From positions 248,001 to 312,000 of the forward strand of contig NZ_FUZF01000003.1 of the NCBI RefSeq assembly GCF_900168125.1: 64,000 nucleotides of DNA. Reading direction: 5' to 3'. The notes below the pieces were generated by a model, which did no database searches, had not been told where the DNA came from, and saw only the letters and a list, made by a program, of their open reading frames with translations. Shown here one piece after another: positions 8,851 through 16,943 of this stretch; the first letter of the stretch is position 1, and each line of letters starts with the position of its first letter. A program made the translations under genes and the position numbers. Source of the DNA: Sphingobacterium nematocida. Its GTDB lineage: Bacteria > Bacteroidota > Bacteroidia > Sphingobacteriales > Sphingobacteriaceae.

Positions 8851-9298
8851 GTCACTCAAGCCGTGACGGGCTCATACTTTTTTCCGCAAAAAGTATACAA
8901 AAACTCGTCACTGTGCCGGCTTGCCACAGAGTCTTTCCATTCCTGCAATTGGCAACCCGACAAGGTGACATCTTTTACAAAGTAAAAGCAAGTAGCGAAC
9001 AGCTATTTCGATAGCGGTATAAATAAAGACTAGTTAGATGCTAAGTTAAATCGATGATAATGACCTTGTAGCATATGGAGGCAAAGGCCGTGAAGCTACC
9101 AAGTATGCTACAGTGCATCTTACAGTGTCCAAGGATTTCCTGTCGAAGGGTAGGGACTGTGATAGGTGACCTTGGAAACCGCTGTGGTAGCTTAACGAGC
9201 CGTGATGAACATAGGGTACACAGTCTTGACTTTTCTGTCAGTTTGTGTCAAGACAAACTGACTAGGCCTGCACGGCTATGAGTGCATAAATTATTCCT
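8851..9298 (+). repeat. structured interspersed repeat, copy 1 (possible noncoding RNA or non-autonomous element)
   Basis: This ~450-bp stretch fills most of the 822-base gap between 8652 and 9475. It matches the reverse strand of 42236-42676 over its whole length, strongly at the ends and more loosely inside. Hairpins in order are GTCAC/GTGAC at 8851-8867 (loop TCAAGCC), 8874-8896, TTGCCA/TGGCAA at 8921-8955, 8972-8988, a long-range 9-bp stem 9093-9101 with 9185-9193, CCAAGG/CCTTGG inside it (9129-9134, 9170-9175), a 10-bp stem 9237-9262 (loop GTCAAG) and TGCAC/GTGCA at 9269-9286. Several stems differ in sequence from copy 2 yet still pair. No convincing protein is encoded. The rest of the gap is AT-rich. 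Confidence 0.8.
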
Positions 9299-9393
9299 TC
9301 TTTTAAAAATCACACATATCCATAAACACTCCATATTATATTCAACAAAAACATTTGATAAACCCCATTACACACCAACAAAAACTTAATGCT

Positions 9394-9403
9394 AAAACGT
9401 TTT
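9394..9403. promoter_or_regulatory. CG-centred palindrome upstream of the GH125 gene
   Basis: AAAACGTTTT lies about 71 bases upstream of the ATG. It has the central CG typical of LacI-family operators, but it is AT-rich and may be chance. Compare the better palindromes at 40202 and 57515. Confidence 0.3.
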
Positions 9404-9474
9404 TTGTTGTCATTTTAAACAATTAATTGCATCTTGCTTTCTAAAGTTGAATCCTAAAAACTACATAAATTATA

Positions 9475-10890
9475 ATGAAGCGCAGAACCTTCCTCCAGCA
9501 AAGTGCCGTATTAGGAGCTAGTGTATTGGCCAGCAAACTATCTTTTGCTACTGAGGCAAATACATTTCCCAATGTACGAGTAGCTGCAGACAAAAGACAT
9601 TTCAGTAGTCAGGTCATTGAAGATGTCATAAAAGAGTTCCAGAAAAACGTAAAAAATCCAGAACTCGGATGGTTGTTTAACAACTGTTTTCCAAACACAT
9701 TGGACACCACCATATACGACGAATCCACAGCGAGTAAAAAACTCACTTATGTCATAACAGGTGATATCGACGCCATGTGGCTTCGAGATAGCAGTGCACA
9801 GGTATGTCCGTATATTCCTTTTATGAAAAAGGATCCCAAGCTCAAAAATCTTATATTGGGCTTAATCAACAAGCAGTCACAATGTATCAATATCGATCCA
9901 TATGCCAATGCCTTTTACAACGATCCAACGAAAAAAGGAGAGTGGTTTTCAGATCATACGAAGATGAAACCCGGCATACATGAGCGCAAATGGGAGATAG
10001 ACTCCTTATGCTACCCTATCCGATTGGCACACCGCTATTGGAAAGAGACTGGGGACACAACACCATTCGACGCAGAATGGGTAAAAGCACAAGAAAACAC
10101 GTATCAAACTTTCGTCGAACAACAACGAAAAGAAAATTTGGGTCCGTATAATTTCTCGCGCACCACCTCTCGCGGTACGGATACATTACAGGTAGATGGC
10201 TGGGGATATCCGGTAAACCCTATTGGTTTGATATGTTCCAGTTTCCGACCTTCGGATGACTGTACGATATTCTTATTCTTGATACCATCCAATCTATTTG
10301 CTATTAAGAGTCTACGTCAATCCGCAGAGATTTTACGTAAAATCAACAATACAGAACTAGCAGGCAAAATGGAACGCCTGGCAAACGAAGTTGAGCAGGC
10401 TGTACAAAAATATGGAATCATCGATCACCCACAACACGGTCGTGTATATGCATTTGAGGTCGATGGTTTTGGAAGCTATATGATGATGGACGATGCCAAC
10501 GTACCTTCCCTACTCGCATTACCTTATCTCGAATCGGTAGATGTCAACGACGAAGTGTATCAACGTACCAGAAACTACATATTGTCCAAAAACAACCCAT
10601 TTTTCTTCAAAGGTACTGCAGCAGAAGGTGTTGGAGGTCCACATATCGGAAGAGATATGATCTGGCCTATGGCGATTACCATGCGTGCCTTTACATCCAC
10701 CAATGACGAAGAAATACGCACTTGTATCAAGACATTGGCTGCTACGCACGGGGGTACAGGTTTTATGCATGAATCCTTCCATAAAGACGATCCAAAAAAA
10801 TTCACCCGCCATTGGTTCGCTTGGGCAAATACCCTATTTGGCGAGCTCCTGTGGAAAACATATAAAGAAAAACCACATTTATTGGTTTAA
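9475..10890 (+). CDS. GH125 exo-alpha-1,6-mannosidase-type glycoside hydrolase
   Basis: A 471-residue metal-independent alpha-mannosidase of family GH125, an (alpha/alpha)6-barrel enzyme that removes non-reducing mannose with inversion. The N-terminus MKRRTFLQQSAVLGASVLAS looks like a Tat-type signal. Family hallmarks are GDIDAMWLRDSSAQV near residue 100, TSRGTDTLQVDGWGYPVNPIG, and GTGFMHESFHKDDP with the likely general base Glu433. It is the only gene between the structured repeat and murI, and is separate from the PUL to the right. Its presence fits use of N-glycan or mannan fragments. A strong terminator follows. Confidence 0.93.
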   Translation: MKRRTFLQQSAVLGASVLASKLSFATEANTFPNVRVAADKRHFSSQVIEDVIKEFQKNVKNPELGWLFNNCFPNTLDTTIYDESTASKKLTYVITGDIDAMWLRDSSAQVCPYIPFMKKDPKLKNLILGLINKQSQCINIDPYANAFYNDPTKKGEWFSDHTKMKPGIHERKWEIDSLCYPIRLAHRYWKETGDTTPFDAEWVKAQENTYQTFVEQQRKENLGPYNFSRTTSRGTDTLQVDGWGYPVNPIGLICSSFRPSDDCTIFLFLIPSNLFAIKSLRQSAEILRKINNTELAGKMERLANEVEQAVQKYGIIDHPQHGRVYAFEVDGFGSYMMMDDANVPSLLALPYLESVDVNDEVYQRTRNYILSKNNPFFFKGTAAEGVGGPHIGRDMIWPMAITMRAFTSTNDEEIRTCIKTLAATHGGTGFMHESFHKDDPKKFTRHWFAWANTLFGELLWKTYKEKPHLLV

Positions 10891-10914
10891 AATAACGTTA
10901 CATTTATTTTTTTT

Positions 10915-10957
10915 AAGGAGATTTGTACCAAGGATAAGGTACAAATCTCCTTATTTT
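10915..10957 (+). terminator. intrinsic terminator after the GH125 gene
   Basis: A perfect 15-bp stem, AAGGAGATTTGTACC (10915-10929) with GGTACAAATCTCCTT (10938-10952), has an 8-nt loop and T-rich flanks on both sides. It ends 14 bases before the murI start codon. Confidence 0.92.
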
Positions 10958-10966
10958 TTATAGCAT

Positions 10967-11779
10967 ATGATTAGCGGACCTATTGGCATTTTTGATTCCG
11001 GCTACGGCGGACTAACAGTATTTAAAGAAATACAAAAACAATTACCTCAATATGATTACATATATCTAGGGGACAATGCCCGGGTACCTTATGGCACACG
11101 ATCCTTCGAGGCAGTTTACGAATTCACCAAAGAATGTGTGTTCAAGCTATTCGATTTAGGTTGCAATTTGGTCATCTTGGCTTGTAATACCGCATCAGCA
11201 AAAGCACTACGTACCATTCAACAACACGATCTTCCTCCAGGCAAAAAAGTACTGGGAGTCATACGTCCTACCACCGAAGTCGTAGATCAATATACCAAGA
11301 CCAACAAAGTAGGTATTCTAGCGACACAGGGAACCGTCCTTTCGGAGTCTTATAAAATAGAAATCCATAAATTTCATCCAGAGATCGAGGTATTTCAACA
11401 TGCCTGTCCTTTTTGGGTTCCATTGGTCGAAAACAACGAAATTTACAGCGAAGGGGCAGACTATTTTGTACAGAAAGACATCGATACGATACTATCCCTA
11501 TCCAAAGGAATCGACACCTTGGTACTAGCTTGCACACACTACCCTTTACTGCTTCCCATCATTGAAAAGTACATACCAAAAGGTATTACTGTGCTATCCC
11601 AAGGCGAACTGGTAGCGAAAAGCTTGGCCGACTATCTCGTAAGACATCCAGAAGTAGAGCAATCGTGTAGCAAAGGAAGCCAACTGACTTTTTATACAAC
11701 AGATAGCGCTCAGGATTTTGAGCAGAAGGCGACCATTTTCTTTGGTCAGGAGATCCAGGCAGACCATATTAAAGTATAA
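10967..11779 (+). CDS. murI: glutamate racemase
   Basis: Makes D-glutamate for peptidoglycan in the cytoplasm. The 270 residues show the family pattern: GPIGIFDSGYGGLTV (Asp10, Ser11), YLGDNARVPYG, catalytic Cys73 in LACNTASA and catalytic Cys189 in VLACTHYPLL. The ATG at 10967 is chosen because the conserved fold starts five residues later. It begins directly behind the GH125 terminator, so its own promoter must overlap that hairpin or lie upstream with read-through. It converges on the PUL end with a 21-base gap. Confidence 0.97.
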   Translation: MISGPIGIFDSGYGGLTVFKEIQKQLPQYDYIYLGDNARVPYGTRSFEAVYEFTKECVFKLFDLGCNLVILACNTASAKALRTIQQHDLPPGKKVLGVIRPTTEVVDQYTKTNKVGILATQGTVLSESYKIEIHKFHPEIEVFQHACPFWVPLVENNEIYSEGADYFVQKDIDTILSLSKGIDTLVLACTHYPLLLPIIEKYIPKGITVLSQGELVAKSLADYLVRHPEVEQSCSKGSQLTFYTTDSAQDFEQKATIFFGQEIQADHIKV

Positions 11780-11800
11780 AAAGCCTGCCTAGAAATAAAT

Positions 11801-13306
11801 TTACATCTTGGCGTCCATCAATTTATCAGTCTTTGATCGTGGAGCACCCAATTTCATTTTGATAACAAATGCCCGTTTTGATTTAAATTGCTCAGGTAAT
11901 AGTATATCATAATACGTATTATTGTCCTTATCCAGGCCGACATCCGAATGCTTAACCACTAAAGCCTTTTTATTACCCAATATCTCAGCTGCTACCGGCA
12001 CCTCTTTTGCATTCTTTGGCACCGTGATACGGACAATATTATTTACCGGTCTGTTCATCACAGTAAGGTATAAATTTTCTCCTTTTTGCGTATAATAGCC
12101 TAGCTTTGAAAGAGGAAAATCTGCATGTCTAACACCGTATACCGCCTCCTCGTTAACTTTCATCCATTCGCCTAATTCTTTTGCTATCTTATCTTCACCA
12201 GGGTGCATATTTCCGTCTCCATCCGGTCCAAAATTCAACACAAAGTTTCCATTCATAGAGACAGAATGCATCAACATATCAATGATATCATCCGTGGTTT
12301 TCGTGTACAGTCCAGACCAGTCTTTCATGTATCCCCAACCGTTAGGCGGTATAGTCATAACCGCATCCCAATCGTTGCCATCCAACCACTCAAACTGCTG
12401 CGGCATTTTACGCTCCCAACCTTGCTCGTAATCGCCCAGTAACTTACCATTCGTATCAAAGTGTCTAGCTCCGTTTTCATCATTTCTAAAGCGGGATCCA
12501 ATAATAAGTCCAGGATGTATTTCACGCATCTCTTTCTCTAAATTATAAGTGAATTCCGGTTCTGAGATCCATCCTCTATCCCAAGTTCCATCAAACCAGA
12601 ATCCTTTCATCTTTGGATAGTTTTTTAATAGCTCTAACAGTTGATTTCGGGTGTATTTTAAGAATCGATCATTCTTCGCAATTTCCTCTGAGGTAACAGG
12701 CTTTTTATCTATATCATCAGGATTATTCCATTCTTGAACTGAAAAATAAAGATAAACGTCTATTCCTTCAGCCGTATATGCATCCACAACTTCTTTAACG
12801 ATATCTTTTCCGTACGGAGATTTAGTAATATTATATTCCGAGTATTTCGTAGGCCACAAAGCAAATCCATCGTGATGTTTTGTCGTAAATATCATATATT
12901 TAGCCCCCATTGCTTTTGCTTGCTTGGCCCATTTCTTGGCATCAAAATCCTTCGCTGCAAATTGTTTGTACAGGTTGTCATAGGTGTTTTTCCAATCTTT
13001 TGGAGCCGTTGGCCCACCCCATACACGTATCCATTCGGAAGCTGGAGCCCCCTTTCTAGCACTTACCCCCTCCCACTCATTCCCTGGAATAGCATATACT
13101 CCCCAATGGATAAACTGACCTAGACCGTAATTCCGAAATGCTTCCATATTAGCATCCGTACGGTGCGCAGGGGTTATCGGCCCATATTTAAGTTGCACCT
13201 GCTGTGTGGGCTTTTCCTTAGGTCCTGTCCATTGTGCATTTACCATGCTACTTGCTAACATCAAGGACGTAGAAATTAGCAACGCTTTATTCAGTACTTT
13301 TATCAT
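11801..13306 (-). CDS. GH29 alpha-L-fucosidase
   Basis: A 501-residue periplasmic or exported retaining alpha-fucosidase. A signal peptide ending near MVNAQ precedes the barrel with FRNYGLGQFIHWGVYAIPG, TTKHHDGFALWPTKYSEYNI and the nucleophile Asp239 in GFWFDGTW. The start is placed at ATG 13306. A TTG at 13336 would add ten residues before the signal peptide and is less likely. It is the last gene of the PUL, starting 34 bases after the GH2 stop. Fucose is a cap on mucin and N-glycans and occurs on some glycosaminoglycans, fitting the locus theme. Confidence 0.95.
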   Translation of the reverse strand: MIKVLNKALLISTSLMLASSMVNAQWTGPKEKPTQQVQLKYGPITPAHRTDANMEAFRNYGLGQFIHWGVYAIPGNEWEGVSARKGAPASEWIRVWGGPTAPKDWKNTYDNLYKQFAAKDFDAKKWAKQAKAMGAKYMIFTTKHHDGFALWPTKYSEYNITKSPYGKDIVKEVVDAYTAEGIDVYLYFSVQEWNNPDDIDKKPVTSEEIAKNDRFLKYTRNQLLELLKNYPKMKGFWFDGTWDRGWISEPEFTYNLEKEMREIHPGLIIGSRFRNDENGARHFDTNGKLLGDYEQGWERKMPQQFEWLDGNDWDAVMTIPPNGWGYMKDWSGLYTKTTDDIIDMLMHSVSMNGNFVLNFGPDGDGNMHPGEDKIAKELGEWMKVNEEAVYGVRHADFPLSKLGYYTQKGENLYLTVMNRPVNNIVRITVPKNAKEVPVAAEILGNKKALVVKHSDVGLDKDNNTYYDILLPEQFKSKRAFVIKMKLGAPRSKTDKLMDAKM

Positions 13307-13340
13307 AAGTAAATAATTAATTCGTGAGGTTTTCAAAAAT

Positions 13341-15575
13341 TTAAAGACCTACATGTTCATCTTTAGTAACCGATGGTTCGCCAACAGCCCTTTTGTATTT
13401 GGGATCATAGTTCCATTTGATTTCATCACCCACCGCTTTGCCATCAGATCTACCCTTAACTTCCGCAGTGATACGATTCTCACCCAATTCCAATTTGACG
13501 TTTTCAAATATATAATGAACCTCTGTCGTACCCATCTTATAGTTCTTCACTTCCTTTCCGTTCACTTTAAGTACAGGTACCCCTTGATTGGAATACACGG
13601 TTATAGGTGTAATTTCATTTCCTCTGTTCAGCACTCTTCGTTGTGTAATATATACTACAGGAGTTTTACTCCAATTGGCTTTATACCAATAAAACGCATC
13701 TTTTTTCACCTTTCTATCGAAGGTCACAATACCTTTATAGTTACGCGGATTGACATTCAAACCGGTAATTGGTGTAGCAAACTCAAATGTATTCCATAAG
13801 TAAGACCCTATTAAAGTTGGGGTTTTAGCAATTACGCCCCAATTGATCTCATGGAATCTCGTGGCAAAATCCTCCGGAAAGAACTCGGGTTTACTGAACT
13901 GGTTACCAAAATTACCCGTTACCTCCGCTTGATCTTCGATAACTGCCTCCGCTCCGTACTCCGAAAAGATCAATTTATAATCTTTAAATTCCTCAGAAAT
14001 ACGCTTTGCCCAAGTCTCCACATCATCATTTTTCTCCGATTGATTTTCTAGTTCTCCATTATACCAACCAAAATAATGATTTATCCCTTGTACGTCCGCA
14101 TTGTTGTTTACGGCATGGTCCACTACGTTATAACCACTTACCTGAACAGTGTATCGGTCTGGATCTTCAGACTTCGCCAGATCATGGAGTTTTGTAGTCA
14201 GTTCCACCGTGTAGGTATTGGGAGTATACACTTCATTATGTAGTCCCCAGATATAAATCGATGGATGATTAAAATTCTGACGTATCAATTCTTTCATTTG
14301 CTGCAGCGCATTGTTTTCTTCATGGGTAGTAACTCGGTTTACAAAAGGAATCTCTGCCCATACAATCAGTCCTAGGCTATCACACTTGGCGTAAAAATAT
14401 TCCGATTGCTGATAGTGAGCCAAACGGATACTTGTAGCACCCATTTCTTGAATGATGGCGAGATCTTCATCGTGATCGGCATTACTCAAGGCCGATCCCT
14501 TACCCAGTCGGTCCTGATGACGACATACACCATATAATGGATACTTGATGTCATTCAGAAAAAAACCCTTACTGGCTATCAGTTCAAACTTTCTGATCCC
14601 CAGTGGCTCTACTATTTCGTCAATTACCTGGTTATCCTTTTTAATCTGAGTTACAACTTTATACAAGTACGGGTCGTCCAAGCCCTGCCACAAGTGAGGA
14701 TTCTTCACATTAATCTCATACTTTACTTCTTGTCTTCCCTGAGGCAATAGCGAGTAGGGACTTTTAAGTGCAGCCTTAACCGTACCATCCTTTTCATATA
14801 TGGTTGTTACGACCTCTATCGGCTGTATTTTTCCAGTCTTGTTCTCCACCTTTACCTTAAAACCGATATCTGCATTTTTCTTGGAAACATTTTTCTGGGT
14901 GATATATACACCGGAAGATGCAAAATCCGACGTTGCTATGCTTACCGCATCCGTTACGATCAGCTCTACGGGACGATAGATTCCTCCATACATCGGAAAC
15001 AATGTATGATTCACAGGGATGACCTGTGGAGTAGCCTCATTATTCACCTTGACCAACAATTCATTTTCCTGCCCGTATGAAATCATTTGGGTCAGCTCAA
15101 ATACAAAGGCCGAATACCCCCCTTGATGACGACCTACAAATTGATAACTATTGGTAGCTGTCTGTTCCGTATAATTGATCGATCCTTTTTCTTGTTTTGC
15201 GGCGGGTACTTTGGTATTTAGATATACCTCCGTATTCGTATTCACCCCTTCAAACTTGATAAACACCCGCTTTCCTTTCCATGCAGCTGGCACGGCAAAC
15301 GATTTGCGGTAATAGCTATCGCCTACATAAAAGCGTTCATTCTTACCCAAGCTTCCTACTTTGATAGTCGTCTCCTGCATATCTGTTGCATTCCAGGTAT
15401 GTGGCACCTGCACCGTTTGCCATTTGCCTTGGAATACAGCACCAAATTGCATCACGTCATCGGTAAATGGCCCCTTTTTGAATGCCCAGTCCGAATTAAA
15501 AGGAATAACCTCTCGCGCAACAGACCATTGAAGCAAACAAAATAAAAACAAGCTCAGTAAGGAAGTAATTCTCAT
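13341..15575 (-). CDS. GH2 beta-glycosidase (beta-galactosidase type)
   Basis: A 744-residue exported retaining enzyme. After a signal peptide (to about residue 20) come a jelly-roll sugar-binding domain, an Ig-like domain (about 210-325) and a TIM barrel. The barrel holds acid/base Glu448 (YIWGLHNEV) and nucleophile Glu539 (LIFSEYGAEA), and a C-terminal beta domain follows. GH2 covers beta-galactosidases, beta-glucuronidases and beta-mannosidases. The general look is beta-galactosidase, but the specificity is not fixed by what can be seen. It starts after a 201-base gap, the largest inside the PUL, which probably holds a separate promoter. Confidence 0.92.
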   Translation of the reverse strand: MRITSLLSLFLFCLLQWSVAREVIPFNSDWAFKKGPFTDDVMQFGAVFQGKWQTVQVPHTWNATDMQETTIKVGSLGKNERFYVGDSYYRKSFAVPAAWKGKRVFIKFEGVNTNTEVYLNTKVPAAKQEKGSINYTEQTATNSYQFVGRHQGGYSAFVFELTQMISYGQENELLVKVNNEATPQVIPVNHTLFPMYGGIYRPVELIVTDAVSIATSDFASSGVYITQKNVSKKNADIGFKVKVENKTGKIQPIEVVTTIYEKDGTVKAALKSPYSLLPQGRQEVKYEINVKNPHLWQGLDDPYLYKVVTQIKKDNQVIDEIVEPLGIRKFELIASKGFFLNDIKYPLYGVCRHQDRLGKGSALSNADHDEDLAIIQEMGATSIRLAHYQQSEYFYAKCDSLGLIVWAEIPFVNRVTTHEENNALQQMKELIRQNFNHPSIYIWGLHNEVYTPNTYTVELTTKLHDLAKSEDPDRYTVQVSGYNVVDHAVNNNADVQGINHYFGWYNGELENQSEKNDDVETWAKRISEEFKDYKLIFSEYGAEAVIEDQAEVTGNFGNQFSKPEFFPEDFATRFHEINWGVIAKTPTLIGSYLWNTFEFATPITGLNVNPRNYKGIVTFDRKVKKDAFYWYKANWSKTPVVYITQRRVLNRGNEITPITVYSNQGVPVLKVNGKEVKNYKMGTTEVHYIFENVKLELGENRITAEVKGRSDGKAVGDEIKWNYDPKYKRAVGEPSVTKDEHVGL

Positions 15576-15675
15576 GTATAGATATTAATAATAATTAGAT
15601 ACAATATTGTTTAAAGGTTATTCTCAAATATAACGACTACGGCATGAAAGTTAAAACAACAAGACTCCCCTCGTC

Positions 15676-15686
15676 CCTATTTGACC
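15676..15686 (-). promoter_or_regulatory. 11-bp motif shared with the PUL head promoter region
   Basis: GGTCAAATAGG (minus strand) lies 101 bases upstream of the GH2 start. The same 11-mer occurs at 40300-40310 upstream of the first SusC gene, in the opposite orientation relative to its gene. The 15576-15776 gap also holds an AAACGA/TCGTTT inverted pair near 15726-15744. A regulator site is possible. Confidence 0.35.
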
Positions 15687-15776
15687 GTTAAAACCGACAA
15701 AATACAGCTCTCAAATCCTGTAAAAACGAAACTATATCGTTTGAGTGAAATTCCTTAAAGTAACCAGAATGTTGCA

Positions 15777-16877
15777 TTACTTAACAGGCACCGCAATATT
15801 CCACGAGGTTGTTCCCTTTTCGAATCCTCCTGGTCCATCCATTGTAGCAAAAAATATACAAACAGGCTTTCCCTTCTCAAAATATACAAATGGCCGCTCC
15901 AATTGACCCATTTTCTTTTCGGTACCATCCTCAAATTTCAGGAGGCGGGAATAAGCTTTTGGCTGTTTATCTAATACCCAATCAATGCCATTCTCGGAAT
16001 GAAAAAGCACACCTGCATGATGTTCACCGGTAACACGGCTTCCCATATCTTTCATCAACAGATGTAATCCCCTTTCATCTTCCCAAAGGAATGGATCTTC
16101 AAATTCTGAATTAATAGAACCAAAATTCAATGGTAGGTCATCATTCAGAACAACAAATGGGTCATGTATTGACTTCGCATAGGCAATCCCAATCTTCTGC
16201 GTGGACTGATACGGAAATGTATTTCCATATCGACGTCCTTTAAAAACCACAAGTACTGATCCGTCTTTACGGACGAGCGGAGCTGGATTCGATGTCAAAA
16301 AGCTATAGAAGGTGTTGGGTTTTGTTGGCAAGACAGGAGTGTCCCGACGTGCCCATGGACCTTTGATGGATTTGGAGGTAGCAATTCCGATCCGCTTGTT
16401 GGCACGACCGACAGTGGCAAAAGCAGAGGTTAGCGTCAACTGATCCGGAGAATTAGGATCATCAAACGGATGGGTAGATCCCATATAGAATAGTACATAT
16501 TCATCACCTACCTTGGTTATGCTCGGATTGTGCGTTGCCCTTCCATCCCAGTACTGGGCGCCCCGGGCCGGCAATACCACTTCTTGAAACTCGTACGGAC
16601 CTTCAAGGGTTCTCGATGATGCACGCACCACCTCTGAGGAAACCATCCAAGAAGGATGAAAAGGATTTTTTTTCGGCCACCGTGACGCAAACATGTGATA
16701 CAGTCCATCCTCACCTTTAATAACCGATCCACACCAGACCCAATAATCGTCCATCGAAAATCCGGCATCCATCTTTACAGGCCCCACTTTACCGACGAAA
16801 GGATTAGTTTGACAATGGCATACATTGTCCATCATAATCATAAAGATCAACGAAAGAAACACTATTTTTTTAATCAT
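15777..16877 (-). CDS. five-bladed beta-propeller glycoside hydrolase (GH43/GH117-like, family uncertain)
   Basis: A 366-residue exported protein with a signal peptide ending near CHCQ. The body shows the repeated blade pattern of GH43/GH32/GH117-like propellers: KGEDGLYHMFASRW, RATHNPSITKVGDEYVLFYMG, FEDPFLWEDERGLHLLMKDM and LERPFVYFEKGKPVCIFFA. Acidic residues at blade starts could be catalytic, but I cannot assign the family or substrate. It lies 66 bases after the PL8 gene and is probably co-transcribed with it. A 200-base gap separates it from the GH2 gene. Confidence 0.7.
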   Translation of the reverse strand: MIKKIVFLSLIFMIMMDNVCHCQTNPFVGKVGPVKMDAGFSMDDYWVWCGSVIKGEDGLYHMFASRWPKKNPFHPSWMVSSEVVRASSRTLEGPYEFQEVVLPARGAQYWDGRATHNPSITKVGDEYVLFYMGSTHPFDDPNSPDQLTLTSAFATVGRANKRIGIATSKSIKGPWARRDTPVLPTKPNTFYSFLTSNPAPLVRKDGSVLVVFKGRRYGNTFPYQSTQKIGIAYAKSIHDPFVVLNDDLPLNFGSINSEFEDPFLWEDERGLHLLMKDMGSRVTGEHHAGVLFHSENGIDWVLDKQPKAYSRLLKFEDGTEKKMGQLERPFVYFEKGKPVCIFFATMDGPGGFEKGTTSWNIAVPVK

Positions 16878-16943
16878 AATCGTATTTATATTTTAGTATC
16901 GACTTGGAGACAATTACCTCGTCTACATATCCCTAATCAGATA

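Noticed and set aside
9075-9281. 68-codon open frame inside structured repeat copy 1
   Set aside because: It is not kept in copy 2, covers several hairpins and has no recognisable domain, so it is a chance frame in a non-coding element.
10685-10963. 92-codon plus frame within the end of the GH125 gene
   Set aside because: It is an alternative frame of a real enzyme gene extending over the terminator.
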